In this document: piece by piece, positions 1-5,827 of the stretch | Layout of the letters: each line of letters starts with the position of its first letter | How positions within the stretch are numbered: the stretch's first letter is position 1 | Source of the DNA: Ruminococcaceae bacterium UBA2857 | GTDB lineage: Bacteria; Bacillota; Clostridia; Oscillospirales; Acutalibacteraceae | NCBI GenBank assembly: GCA_002350705.1 | Contig: DEFH01000011.1 | Coordinates: forward strand, 1-15,107 | Reading direction: 5' to 3' | DNA: 15,107 bases | The notes under the pieces: generated by a model | Databases searched by the model: none | Told to the model about the DNA's origin: nothing | The model's input: only the letters and a program-made list of their open reading frames with translations | Made by a program: the position numbers and the translations under genes

Positions 1-19
1 TATTAAGTAACAGAATATA

Positions 20-48
20 TTGACATTAGTGATAAAACGTGTTAAAAT
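20..48 (+). promoter_or_regulatory. Sigma-A type promoter
   Basis: A perfect -35 TTGACA (20-25) and a -10 TAAAAT (43-48) are separated by 17 bases. Transcription would begin near 55 and run towards the small peptide gene at 473 and the Gx-type membrane protein at 671. The roughly 420 bases between this promoter and the first plausible start codon are long for a simple leader, so the promoter may originally have served a gene that has since decayed. Assigned by match to consensus only. Confidence 0.6.
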
Positions 49-472
49 ATATTTGGATATATAAAATATATGATGTGCGGTCATCTAAAAACCGAAGATA
101 CCAAAAATAATAAAAGCCGTGGTATTAGTTTGTGCTGACTTAAAAGCAGCCGGAATCATTGAGAAAAAACCAGTGCAGGTTGAAAAAGTCCTGATAATTA
201 TAGGGTAGAACCTTGATGGTAATGATTGGGCAATGGTAAATGCGAAAACCAAGCGATAAAAAATAAAATTATGAAAGGAGAAGCTACATTAAACGACTCT
301 GTATCTAATCATTATAAAACGAATTTACAGAGATGTACCGTAGGCTATACGGGAATTTACGCCTGTGGAGTGTCATACAAACGATGGTAGCTTTGGCAAA
401 ATCGGATACGATGAAACAGGAATTTTCTCAATATGGGTATATTTGTTCATATTTTGAGTAGCAGAAATTTTT
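49..472. other. Gene-poor stretch with broken short frames
   Basis: No intact gene is visible here. A frame from 89 to 259 reads like protein (segments such as KAVVLVCADLKAAGIIEKK and NLDGNDWAMVNAKTKR) but has no start codon and is cut by TAG at 206-208. A 39-codon frame with ATG at 271 ends at 390 and has no Shine-Dalgarno site at a proper distance; the AAAGGAG at 274-280 lies inside it. A third fragment near 346-455 contains FTPVECHTNDGSFGKIGYDE but is also closed on both sides. These look like remnants of one or two decayed genes, or a long untranslated leader. I recognise no riboswitch class, tRNA or insertion sequence. Confidence 0.35.
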
Positions 473-592
473 ATGAAAAAGGAATATGCAATATGTGAAA
501 TGGAGATCATCAGGTTTGATGTAGAAGATGTCATCACTACATCCCCTGAGGATGAACCAAGTACTGAAGATCTGGAAATAGGCGGAGAATAA
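473..592 (+). CDS. Small acidic peptide, EDVITTS type
   Basis: A 39-residue frame begins MKKEYAICEMEIIRFDVED, continues with VITTSPEDEPSTED and ends LEIGGE. It is strongly acidic after the first three residues, has no signal peptide or membrane segment, and ends with a Gly-Gly-Glu tail. From memory, short peptides starting MKK-Y and carrying an (E/D)DVI-TS motif are common and uncharacterised in Ruminococcus-like genomes; I could not check this by search. The start lacks a clear Shine-Dalgarno site (only an A/T-rich run precedes it), so translation may be weak. It lies 78 bases upstream of the membrane-protein gene, with a long hairpin between them, and could be cotranscribed with it. It could be a RiPP-like precursor, a membrane-protein partner or a regulatory leader peptide; none is shown. 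Confidence 0.55.
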   Translation: MKKEYAICEMEIIRFDVEDVITTSPEDEPSTEDLEIGGE

Positions 593-605
593 TTCTAACA
601 GTCTG

Positions 606-636
606 ACGGCAGGGCAGTTTGAAACTGTCCTGCCGT
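606..636 (+). other. Long hairpin between peptide gene and Gx gene
   Basis: An almost perfect inverted repeat of about 13 paired bases (ACGGCAGGGCAGT against ACTGTCCTGCCGT, one G-T wobble) with a TTGAA loop begins 13 bases after the peptide stop codon. The following bases (TGGCATTAAG) are not U-rich and the other strand has no T-run either, so it is not a standard intrinsic terminator. It may be a weak attenuator, an mRNA processing or stability element, or the worn remnant of a terminator. Confidence 0.5.
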
Positions 637-670
637 TGGCATTAAGAGAATAAGGAAGAAGGTATGAAAT

Positions 671-1189
671 ATGCAGGGAAGATACCGTGCCCAGCGTCTT
701 GCCACTGTGTCGATTCTGCTGGCAGTGGCATTTGTACTGAGCTGGATAGAGATGGTTCTTTCAATACCCATGCCGATTCCGGGCATCAAAATCGGACTGG
801 CAAATCTTGCGATTCTTTTTACCATGTATTACTGCGGCAGCAAAGAGGCTTTTCTAGTGCTTGCCGGGAGACTGATACTCAATGCGATACTGTTCGGCAA
901 TGTCAATTCCCTGATATATAGTGCCGCAGGAGGAATCCTGAGTTTTGCGGTCATGGTCATCAGCAGACGGCTGTTTCAGGGGAAGATTATCTATATCAGT
1001 ACAATCGGAGGCGTATTTCACAATATCGGACAATTTATTGCGGCATGTATCATCATGAATACATTTTTGTCATGGTATTTGCCGTATCTGATAATCGGCG
1101 GCATACTGGCAGGTTTGTTTAACGGCTTTGTTGCCAAAAGACTGTTGCTTTGCGGCTGGTTTGCCCGACGTTCCGTATACAAGCTCTGA
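671..1189 (+). CDS. Gx transporter / Hpre_diP_synt_I family membrane protein
   Basis: This 172-residue polytopic membrane protein matches the family named heptaprenyl diphosphate synthase component I or Gx transporter (Pfam Hpre_diP_synt_I). Family-like signatures are PGIKIGLANLAILF (37-50), a conserved Arg at 67, YSAAGGILSF (83-92) and GGVFHNIGQ (113-121). About five hydrophobic segments fill the chain, and the C-terminus is short and basic. The ATG at 671 is chosen because AGGAAGAAGG (651-660) lies about 10 bases upstream; the overlapping ATG at 664 opens a nonsense frame. In other Firmicutes this family is often next to a NusG-II-domain protein, FMN-binding or ApbE proteins, and is linked to flavin-based extracellular electron transfer (EetB-like) or quinone synthesis. 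None of those partners is in this window, so the role is inferred by family only. Confidence 0.8.
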   Translation: MQGRYRAQRLATVSILLAVAFVLSWIEMVLSIPMPIPGIKIGLANLAILFTMYYCGSKEAFLVLAGRLILNAILFGNVNSLIYSAAGGILSFAVMVISRRLFQGKIIYISTIGGVFHNIGQFIAACIIMNTFLSWYLPYLIIGGILAGLFNGFVAKRLLLCGWFARRSVYKL

Positions 1190-1222
1190 CGGAATTGGTG
1201 ATTGTTCATCGGAAACAAAAGT

Positions 1223-1267
1223 AAAAATACCGCAAAACGCAGTTAAAAAGCGTTTTGCGGTATTTTT
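1223..1267. terminator. Bidirectional intrinsic terminator
   Basis: A perfect 18-bp inverted repeat (1223-1240 against 1250-1267) with a 9-base loop reads with a T-run on both strands: TATTTTT on plus and, by symmetry, on minus. It lies between two convergent genes, the Gx-type gene on plus (ends 1189) and the LRR gene on minus (ends 1323), and probably ends transcription of both. Confidence 0.9.
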
Positions 1268-1322
1268 GAGTTTGTCGAAAGAATATATTGACAGAACGGG
1301 GGGATATGAGTGTCGGTGAATA

Positions 1323-4300
1323 TCAGCTCACTTTGACAGTAAAGAATTTCTTTTCAATGGTGCCGTCAGCGTCTTGGACTTTGATGCATACGTCATAAGT
1401 TGTTGCATTGGCAGGCTTTACCGCAACAGTGGCATTCGCAGAGTAATTCTGTTTGACAGTCCATTTGGAGTCGGAAGTCTTTTTGTAGAGTACCGCATAA
1501 GTATACGGAGCCTTGCCGCCTGTAGCTGCACCTTTCAAAGTAACTGTACTGCCGAGCTTGATGGAAGCGGCCGAGATGGTGGAAGTATTGGAAAGGGGCT
1601 TTGTCACATTGACAGTGAAGAATTTCTTTTCAATGGTACCGTCAGCGTCCTTTACCTTGATGCATACGTCATAGGTTGTTGCATTGGCAGGCTTTACGGC
1701 AACAGTAGCGTTGTCGGAGAAATTCTGTTTGGTAGTCCATTTGGAGTCGGAAGTCTTTTTGTAGACCACAGCATAAGTATAGGGAGCCTTGCCGCCTGTA
1801 GCCGCACCTTTCAAAGTAACTGTACTGCCAAGCTGAATGGAAGTTGCCGAGATGGTGGAAGTATTTTTCAGCGGAGCAGAGTTGACTTTGACAGTAAAGA
1901 ATTTCTTTTCAATGGTACCTTTGCTGTCCTTGACTTTGGCACACACATCATAGGTGGTTGCATTGGCAGGTTTGAGAGAAACTGTTGCGTTTGTTCCAAA
2001 ATCCTGTTTGGTAGTCCATTTGGTATCGGAAGTCTTTTTGTAGAGTACCGCATAAGTATAACCGCCATAACCGCCTGTTGCCTTGGCATTGACGGTCACC
2101 GTGTCACCCAGATTGATGGATGTGGAAGAAATGGCAGAAGTATTTTCAAGAGGCTTGTTGACTTTGATATTGAGAGTGGTCTTGACAATATCCCCGTCAG
2201 CGTCCTTTACTTTGACACAGACATTATAGGTTCCTGTACCGGCAGGCTTGATCGTGAGAGTAGAATTTGTACTGTAATCCTGTTTTGTCACCCAGTTTGA
2301 ATCAGCGGATTTCTTATAAAGAATCGCATACTTATAGTCGCCGTAACCGCCGCTTGCCTTTGCATTGACGGTGAATGTTTCACCGGCAAGAATTTGTGAG
2401 GCAGAAAGTGTGGATTTATTCTTGAGAAGTCTTTCGGCATTGACGGTGAAATATTTGGGTTTTACGGCACCGCTTGCGTCCTTGACTTTGACACATATAT
2501 CATAGTCGCCCGTGTACGGCGGATTGAATGTCACATTGGCATTTGCCTTGAAGCCCTGTAAAGTAGTCCATTTTTCATCGGAAGTGAGTTTATAGTATAC
2601 AGCGTATGTATAAGCCTCTTTACCTCCCGAAGCATCAGCCATGATTGTAAAGTTCTGTGTATCGCTTACTTTATCCTTCGGAGCGATAACGGATATATTG
2701 CTGTATTCCGATACATACGGGATATTTTTCTCTGACGCATAGGTGGACACATAGGTATCAGCCTTGCCGTATATCGTGAGTTTTTGACAGTTATTGAAAG
2801 CATAGCTGCCTATTTTTTCGATTTTTGCATCTGCTTTCAGTATTTCGAGTGATGTGCAGCCGTCAAAAGCACTTTGACCTATTGTTTTCAAGGTTGACGG
2901 GAGAGAAATTTTCTCTATTTTATTGGCATGGTGAAAAGCATTGCTTGGAAGTGCTGTCACGCCCTCTTTTACTGTCACGCATGAAATAGGTGCATTTTCA
3001 AATGCATACGTGCCAATCTCTTTCAGACTTTTCGGATAGTTGACCGAAGTCAGACTTACGCAGTTTCCGAAGGCAGAAGTACCGATTGTTTCAACGCTGT
3101 CGGGGATATTGACGCTTTTAAGCGAAGAACATCTGTCGAAAGCATAAGAGCCTATTGTTTTGAGAGTGCTTGGCAGAACAACCTTTTCAAGCTTATTTGC
3201 ACCCTTAAAGGCATCTGTCGGCAGTGCCGTTACACCGTCTTTGACCGTAATGCTCTTGATAGCAGTATTTTCAAATACATAAGTGCCTATTGAAGTAAGA
3301 CTTTTCGGGTAATTTATTGAAGTAAGTTTCTGACAGTCGTTAAATGCATAAGAACCGATTGTTTCAACACTGTCGGGAACATTGACGCTTGTCAGCGAAT
3401 AGCAGTCGTCAAAAGCATAAGAACCTATCGTTTTGAGAGTGCTTGGCAGAACGACTTTTTCAAGATTGTTTGCATACTTGAAAGCATCAGTCGGCAGTGC
3501 TGTCACACCCTCTTTTACGGTAATTGTCTTGATAGCCGTATTTTCAAAAGCATAAGAACCTATTGAAGCAAGACTTTTGGGATAATTGATGGAAGTCAGC
3601 TTAACACAGTCGTTAAATGCATAAGAACCGATTTTTTCGACACCGTCGGGAACATTGACGCTTGTCAGTGAAGAACAGTATTCAAAAGCATAGGAGCCTA
3701 TTGTTTTCAGTCCGCTCGGCAGGACGACTTTTTCAAGAAGGTTTGCACCTTTGAATGCATTTTCAGGCAAAGCTGTTACACTGCTCTTGACGGTGATGGT
3801 CTTGACAGGAACATTTGACAGAACGTATCCGCCTATGGATGTCAGTTTTTTGGGATAGTTGAAAGTTGTCAGCTTTTTGCAGTTTTCAAACGCATAGGAA
3901 CCTATCGTTGTCACCGTGTCGGGAACTTCGATACTTGCCAGAACAGAACAATCCGCAAAAGCACTGTTGCCGATCGTTTTCAGGCTGTCATTCATAACAA
4001 CTTTTGTCAGAGCTACACAGTTATCGAAAGCATTTCTTCCGATACTTTCGGTTTCTTCGGGAATGGTCACGGTTTTCAGGGAAGTACACGCATAAAAGCT
4101 GTACTCGCCTATAGTTTTGAGAGTAGTCGGCAGTACAACACTTTCAAGCTTGTTTGCGGAGTAAAAAGCATTGTTCGGGAGTGCTGTCACACCTTCCTTG
4201 ACTTTGATTGTCTTGATAGGCGTGTCTTCAAAAACATATGCACCCACATTTTTGAGTTTTTTCGGGAAATTGATGGAAGTCAGACCGCACTCGGAAAAAG

Positions 4301-4979
4301 CCTCGCGTCCAATGGTCTCAACGGTATCGGGCAGATTAATGCTTGTCAGCTTTGCACAGTCGTGAAATGCATATTCACCGATTTTTGTGACAGTATCAGG
4401 CAGAACGACTTTTTCAAGCATATTGGCATGATTGAAAATATAAGACGGAATTTCTGTCACTGTTTCCGGTACGGTAACAGTCTTTACAGAGGTATTCTGA
4501 AAAATATATGAACCTGCCGATTTCAGGCTGACCGGATAGCTGAATGAAGTCATTTTGGAACAGTTATAGAAAACATATGCATCTATCGTTTCAACAGTAC
4601 TCGGAATATTAATGCTTGCAAGAGCGGAACAGTTTGCAAAAGCATATTTTTTGATTGTTTTCAGTGTTTTCGGGAGTGTCACACTCGTGATACCCGTATT
4701 GCCTTTGAAAGCGGAATCTCCTATGGCAGTAACGGTTTTGGAATTAATTTTTTCGGGTATGGTAACTTTGGCATTTGTGCCGGTGTACTTTGTGACAGTG
4801 ACGGTATTGTCATCTGCGACGGTATACTCAAAGTCACCGTAAGTTTCGGCAGCACTGGCAACGATTCCCGTACCGGCAAAATCCGGAACAACAGATGTGC
4901 AGACACCCGTACCGGTCACCATTGCAAGTGCCATTGAGGCAGCAAGTACTTTTCTCAGAACCTTGGATTTCATGTTCAT
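1323..4979 (-). CDS. Secreted BspA-like LRR protein with Ig-like repeats
   Basis: This encodes a 1218-residue exported protein. The N-terminus (MNMKSKVLRKVLAA...) is a signal peptide with a hydrophobic core and a likely cleavage after the VASA motif near residue 43. Residues of about 68-745 hold some 29 BspA/TpLRR-type leucine-rich repeats of 22-23 residues (LRR_5 family; typical units end IGSYAFNDC). About 755-1218 hold five tandem Ig-like modules of about 92 residues, each with a TYAVLYKK-type strand and an ending such as GTIEKKFFTVKV. There is no LPXTG motif, dockerin or C-terminal membrane helix, so it is probably secreted or held non-covalently. In this family such LRRs bind host, fibre or cell ligands; the ligand here is unknown. 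The start at 4979 is preferred over an in-frame ATG at 4994 because GGAGG (4988-4992) lies between them. Transcription should end at the 1223-1267 hairpin. Confidence 0.92.
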   Translation of the reverse strand: MNMKSKVLRKVLAASMALAMVTGTGVCTSVVPDFAGTGIVASAAETYGDFEYTVADDNTVTVTKYTGTNAKVTIPEKINSKTVTAIGDSAFKGNTGITSVTLPKTLKTIKKYAFANCSALASINIPSTVETIDAYVFYNCSKMTSFSYPVSLKSAGSYIFQNTSVKTVTVPETVTEIPSYIFNHANMLEKVVLPDTVTKIGEYAFHDCAKLTSINLPDTVETIGREAFSECGLTSINFPKKLKNVGAYVFEDTPIKTIKVKEGVTALPNNAFYSANKLESVVLPTTLKTIGEYSFYACTSLKTVTIPEETESIGRNAFDNCVALTKVVMNDSLKTIGNSAFADCSVLASIEVPDTVTTIGSYAFENCKKLTTFNYPKKLTSIGGYVLSNVPVKTITVKSSVTALPENAFKGANLLEKVVLPSGLKTIGSYAFEYCSSLTSVNVPDGVEKIGSYAFNDCVKLTSINYPKSLASIGSYAFENTAIKTITVKEGVTALPTDAFKYANNLEKVVLPSTLKTIGSYAFDDCYSLTSVNVPDSVETIGSYAFNDCQKLTSINYPKSLTSIGTYVFENTAIKSITVKDGVTALPTDAFKGANKLEKVVLPSTLKTIGSYAFDRCSSLKSVNIPDSVETIGTSAFGNCVSLTSVNYPKSLKEIGTYAFENAPISCVTVKEGVTALPSNAFHHANKIEKISLPSTLKTIGQSAFDGCTSLEILKADAKIEKIGSYAFNNCQKLTIYGKADTYVSTYASEKNIPYVSEYSNISVIAPKDKVSDTQNFTIMADASGGKEAYTYAVYYKLTSDEKWTTLQGFKANANVTFNPPYTGDYDICVKVKDASGAVKPKYFTVNAERLLKNKSTLSASQILAGETFTVNAKASGGYGDYKYAILYKKSADSNWVTKQDYSTNSTLTIKPAGTGTYNVCVKVKDADGDIVKTTLNIKVNKPLENTSAISSTSINLGDTVTVNAKATGGYGGYTYAVLYKKTSDTKWTTKQDFGTNATVSLKPANATTYDVCAKVKDSKGTIEKKFFTVKVNSAPLKNTSTISATSIQLGSTVTLKGAATGGKAPYTYAVVYKKTSDSKWTTKQNFSDNATVAVKPANATTYDVCIKVKDADGTIEKKFFTVNVTKPLSNTSTISAASIKLGSTVTLKGAATGGKAPYTYAVLYKKTSDSKWTVKQNYSANATVAVKPANATTYDVCIKVQDADGTIEKKFFTVKVS
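1326..2700 (-). repeat. Five tandem Ig-like modules (about 276 bp)
   Basis: The 3' part of the LRR gene is a tandem array with a period near 276-279 bases. The motif AATTTCTTTTCAATGG starts near 1345, 1621 and 1900. The two modules nearest the stop codon are almost identical in protein, while the two furthest from it are the most diverged, as expected if the array grew at its C-terminal end. Each module has a Y-x-Y-A-x-x-Y-K-K core, a W-x-x-K-Q strand, a T-Y-D-V-C-(I/V)-K-V strand and a final K-F-F-T-V strand. Related modules occur at 5186-5500 and 6841-7113. Confidence 0.9.
2764..4775 (-). repeat. LRR array with 273-bp, four-LRR higher-order repeat
   Basis: Roughly 29 leucine-rich units follow a fixed order of four types: a (LEKVVLPSTLKTIGSYAF), b (SLTSVNVPDSVETIGSYAF), c (KLTSINYPKSLTSIGTYVF) and d (AIKTITVKEGVTALPTDAF). 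The whole set recurs every 91 residues. At DNA level, matching text starting CTTGGCAG, CTTGGCAG and CTCGGCAG lies at 3169, 3442 and 3715, exactly 273 bases apart each time. One set (near the a-b units around 3900-4110) carries two extra units. The last unit degenerates near 2764. Confidence 0.85.
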
Positions 4980-4987
4980 CGCAAAAA

Positions 4988-4992
4988 CCTCC
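4988..4992 (-). promoter_or_regulatory. Ribosome binding site deciding the LRR gene start
   Basis: On the minus strand GGAGG lies 8 bases before ATG-AAC-ATG-AAA. The upstream in-frame ATG at 4994 overlaps this site and so cannot be the start served by it. Confidence 0.85.
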
Positions 4993-5007
4993 ATAAAAAA
5001 TTAAGAT

Positions 5008-5038
5008 ACATATTCGTGACTGTTTGTCAGCAATATGT
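5008..5038 (-). promoter_or_regulatory. 5' leader hairpin of the LRR gene mRNA
   Basis: Arms ACATATT (5008-5014) and AATATGT (5032-5038) pair over 7 bases, then a 2x2 internal loop, then TGAC/GTCA with a 5-base loop. It would sit almost at the 5' end of the mRNA made from the promoter at 5048-5056 and about 28 bases before the ribosome binding site. A 5' stem of this kind can protect an mRNA from RNase J or E entry; that role is inferred. Confidence 0.4.
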
Positions 5039-5047
5039 TACTCTTTT

Positions 5048-5056
5048 ATTATAGCA
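5048..5056 (-). promoter_or_regulatory. Extended -10 promoter of the LRR gene
   Basis: On the minus strand TATAAT (5048-5053) is preceded by TGC, giving the extended -10 form TG-n-TATAAT. The region 16-17 bases further upstream is only a T-run, so a good -35 is missing, which fits an extended -10 promoter. It lies about 69 bases before the LRR gene start. Confidence 0.65.
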
Positions 5057-5132
5057 CATTGTTTCTCTGAAAAAAATAGCAAAAAGCAATATCTTTCTTA
5101 TCAAAAAGTAGAATTTTTTCGTTTTTTTAGAA

Positions 5133-5170
5133 AGCAGTGTGTGGAAATCAACGGATTTCCACACACTGCT
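5133..5170 (-). terminator. 17-bp hairpin after the Ig-module remnant
   Basis: A perfect 17-bp inverted repeat (5133-5149 against 5154-5170) with a 4-base loop lies 15 bases beyond the stop codon of the minus-strand Ig-module fragment. On the minus strand it is followed by TTTCTAAAAAAACG, a short U-tract only, so it is an imperfect terminator. It would separate the fragment from the LRR gene promoter at 5048-5056. Confidence 0.6.
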
Positions 5171-5185
5171 GAAAAAGGGACAATT

Positions 5186-5500
5186 TTATTTTACGGTAAC
5201 AGTGAAATATTTCTTAGCCACTGTTCCGTCAGAGTCTTTTACTTTGATACATACATCTTTCGTACCCTTGCCGGCAAACTTGACGGAAATGGAATTATTT
5301 GTGCTGAAATCCTGTTTCGTATTCCATGTAGAGGCGGAAGAACTCTTGTAATATACGGCATATTTGTAAGAGCCCGAACCGCCTGATGCCGCACCTGTCA
5401 GGGTTACTGCATTGCCAAGCGTTATGCTTGTTGCGGAGATTTTGGAATGATTGGTCAGTTCCCCGCTTGTTGTTTTAAGGCTAAAGAATTTCTTTTCAAT
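5186..5500 (-). pseudogene. 5'-truncated Ig-module fragment of a surface protein
   Basis: Read on minus, the frame ends with one full Ig-like module (motifs KISATSITLGNAVTLTGAASGG, here shortened, then YKYAVYYKSSSASTWNTKQD, KDVCIKVKDSDGTVAKKYF and TVTVK before TAA at 5186-5188). Ahead of it is the tail of a preceding module, IEKKFF, encoded by the same AAAGAATTTCTTTTCAAT text used in the LRR gene. Homology stops abruptly near 5500, where the frame runs into the end of the repressor gene and no start codon or signal peptide follows. It is the beheaded C-terminus of a relative of the LRR protein, still with its own terminator-like hairpin. Confidence 0.75.
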
Positions 5501-5738
5501 GATTTTGCTGCTTATGAGAATTGGGATTATTGGTGCGTCCGAGCAGATAATCGACAGAACAATCCAGACAATCGGCTAAACGAGATATTTTATCGCATGA
5601 CGGATAGGTTGATTTATGCTCTAAATCATAAATAAAACCTTTGTTTATCTCACAATTTTCTAAAAGTTGTTTGACAGTGATGTTTTTCTTTTTAGCAATT
5701 GATTTGATTTTTTCAGAAATCTCACAAGGTTTATGCAT
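5496..5738 (-). CDS. XRE-family helix-turn-helix transcriptional repressor
   Basis: This encodes an 80-residue cytoplasmic DNA-binding protein with a Cro/C1-type HTH: ITVKQLLENCEINKGFIYDLE at about residues 20-40 supplies helices 2 and 3, and the chain ends with the common CSVDYLLGRTNNP tail. The ATG at 5738 is chosen because GGGGGG (5746-5751) precedes it by 7 bases; longer upstream frames lack a site. The last residues (SHKQQNH) and the TGA at 5496-5498 are read from the Ig-module remnant, so the natural end was probably replaced. A near-perfect palindrome just before the ribosome binding site suggests self-repression. Stand-alone proteins like this occur in phages, mobile elements and toxin-antitoxin pairs; no partner is visible here. 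Confidence 0.85.
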   Translation of the reverse strand: MHKPCEISEKIKSIAKKKNITVKQLLENCEINKGFIYDLEHKSTYPSCDKISRLADCLDCSVDYLLGRTNNPNSHKQQNH

Positions 5739-5754
5739 AATGAAATCCCCCCTT

Positions 5755-5770
5755 TTGTGCAAGTGTACAA
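5755..5770. promoter_or_regulatory. Probable operator for the XRE repressor
   Basis: TTGTGCAAGTGTACAA is an inverted repeat of 7-base arms (TTGTGCA and TGTACAA, one mismatch) around a 2-base centre. It lies in the short untranslated leader of the repressor gene, directly upstream of its Shine-Dalgarno site, and about 19 bases upstream of the plus-strand -10. Such a position would let the dimer repress its own gene. Assigned from symmetry and position only. Confidence 0.5.
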
Positions 5771-5786
5771 AATACTGAAATTTCCG

Positions 5787-5795
5787 TGTTATAAT
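5787..5795 (+). promoter_or_regulatory. Extended -10 promoter towards the beta-helix remnant
   Basis: TGTTATAAT gives an extended -10 (TG-n-TATAAT, -10 at 5790-5795). No good -35 lies at 16-18 bases upstream; the operator palindrome ends 19 bases before the -10. It would transcribe the plus-strand pseudogene starting near 5828. Confidence 0.45.
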
Positions 5796-5815
5796 ACAGT
5801 CAATGAGCAAAGCAA
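5788..5815 (-). promoter_or_regulatory. Promoter of the XRE repressor gene
   Basis: On minus, TTGCTT (5810-5815) and TATAAC (5788-5793) are 16 bases apart, with the start point expected near 5781, 43 bases before the repressor start codon. It overlaps the plus-strand extended -10, so the two promoters are divergent and probably compete. Confidence 0.45.
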
Positions 5816-5827
5816 CGGATTCAAAAA

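Noticed and set aside
271..390. A 39-codon frame with ATG at 271
   Set aside because: No Shine-Dalgarno site precedes it, the composition is unlike its neighbours, and no family is recognisable.
1374..2300. A 308-codon plus-strand open frame opposite the Ig modules
   Set aside because: It is antisense to the well-supported repeat array, is Cys-rich and repeats with the same 276-base period, so it is a shadow of the minus-strand gene.
1323..2700. Tandem repeats considered as a CRISPR array or satellite DNA
   Set aside because: The period is about 276 bases, the repeats are in frame and code for protein modules, and there are no short repeats with unique spacers.
5133..5170. A 15-base identity between the hairpin arm (TTTCCACACACTGCT) and trpE near 12723-12737, suggesting an antisense RNA
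   Set aside because: A match of this length is not surprising within 15 kb on two strands, the trpE copy encodes ordinary conserved residues, and no small-RNA promoter is evident.
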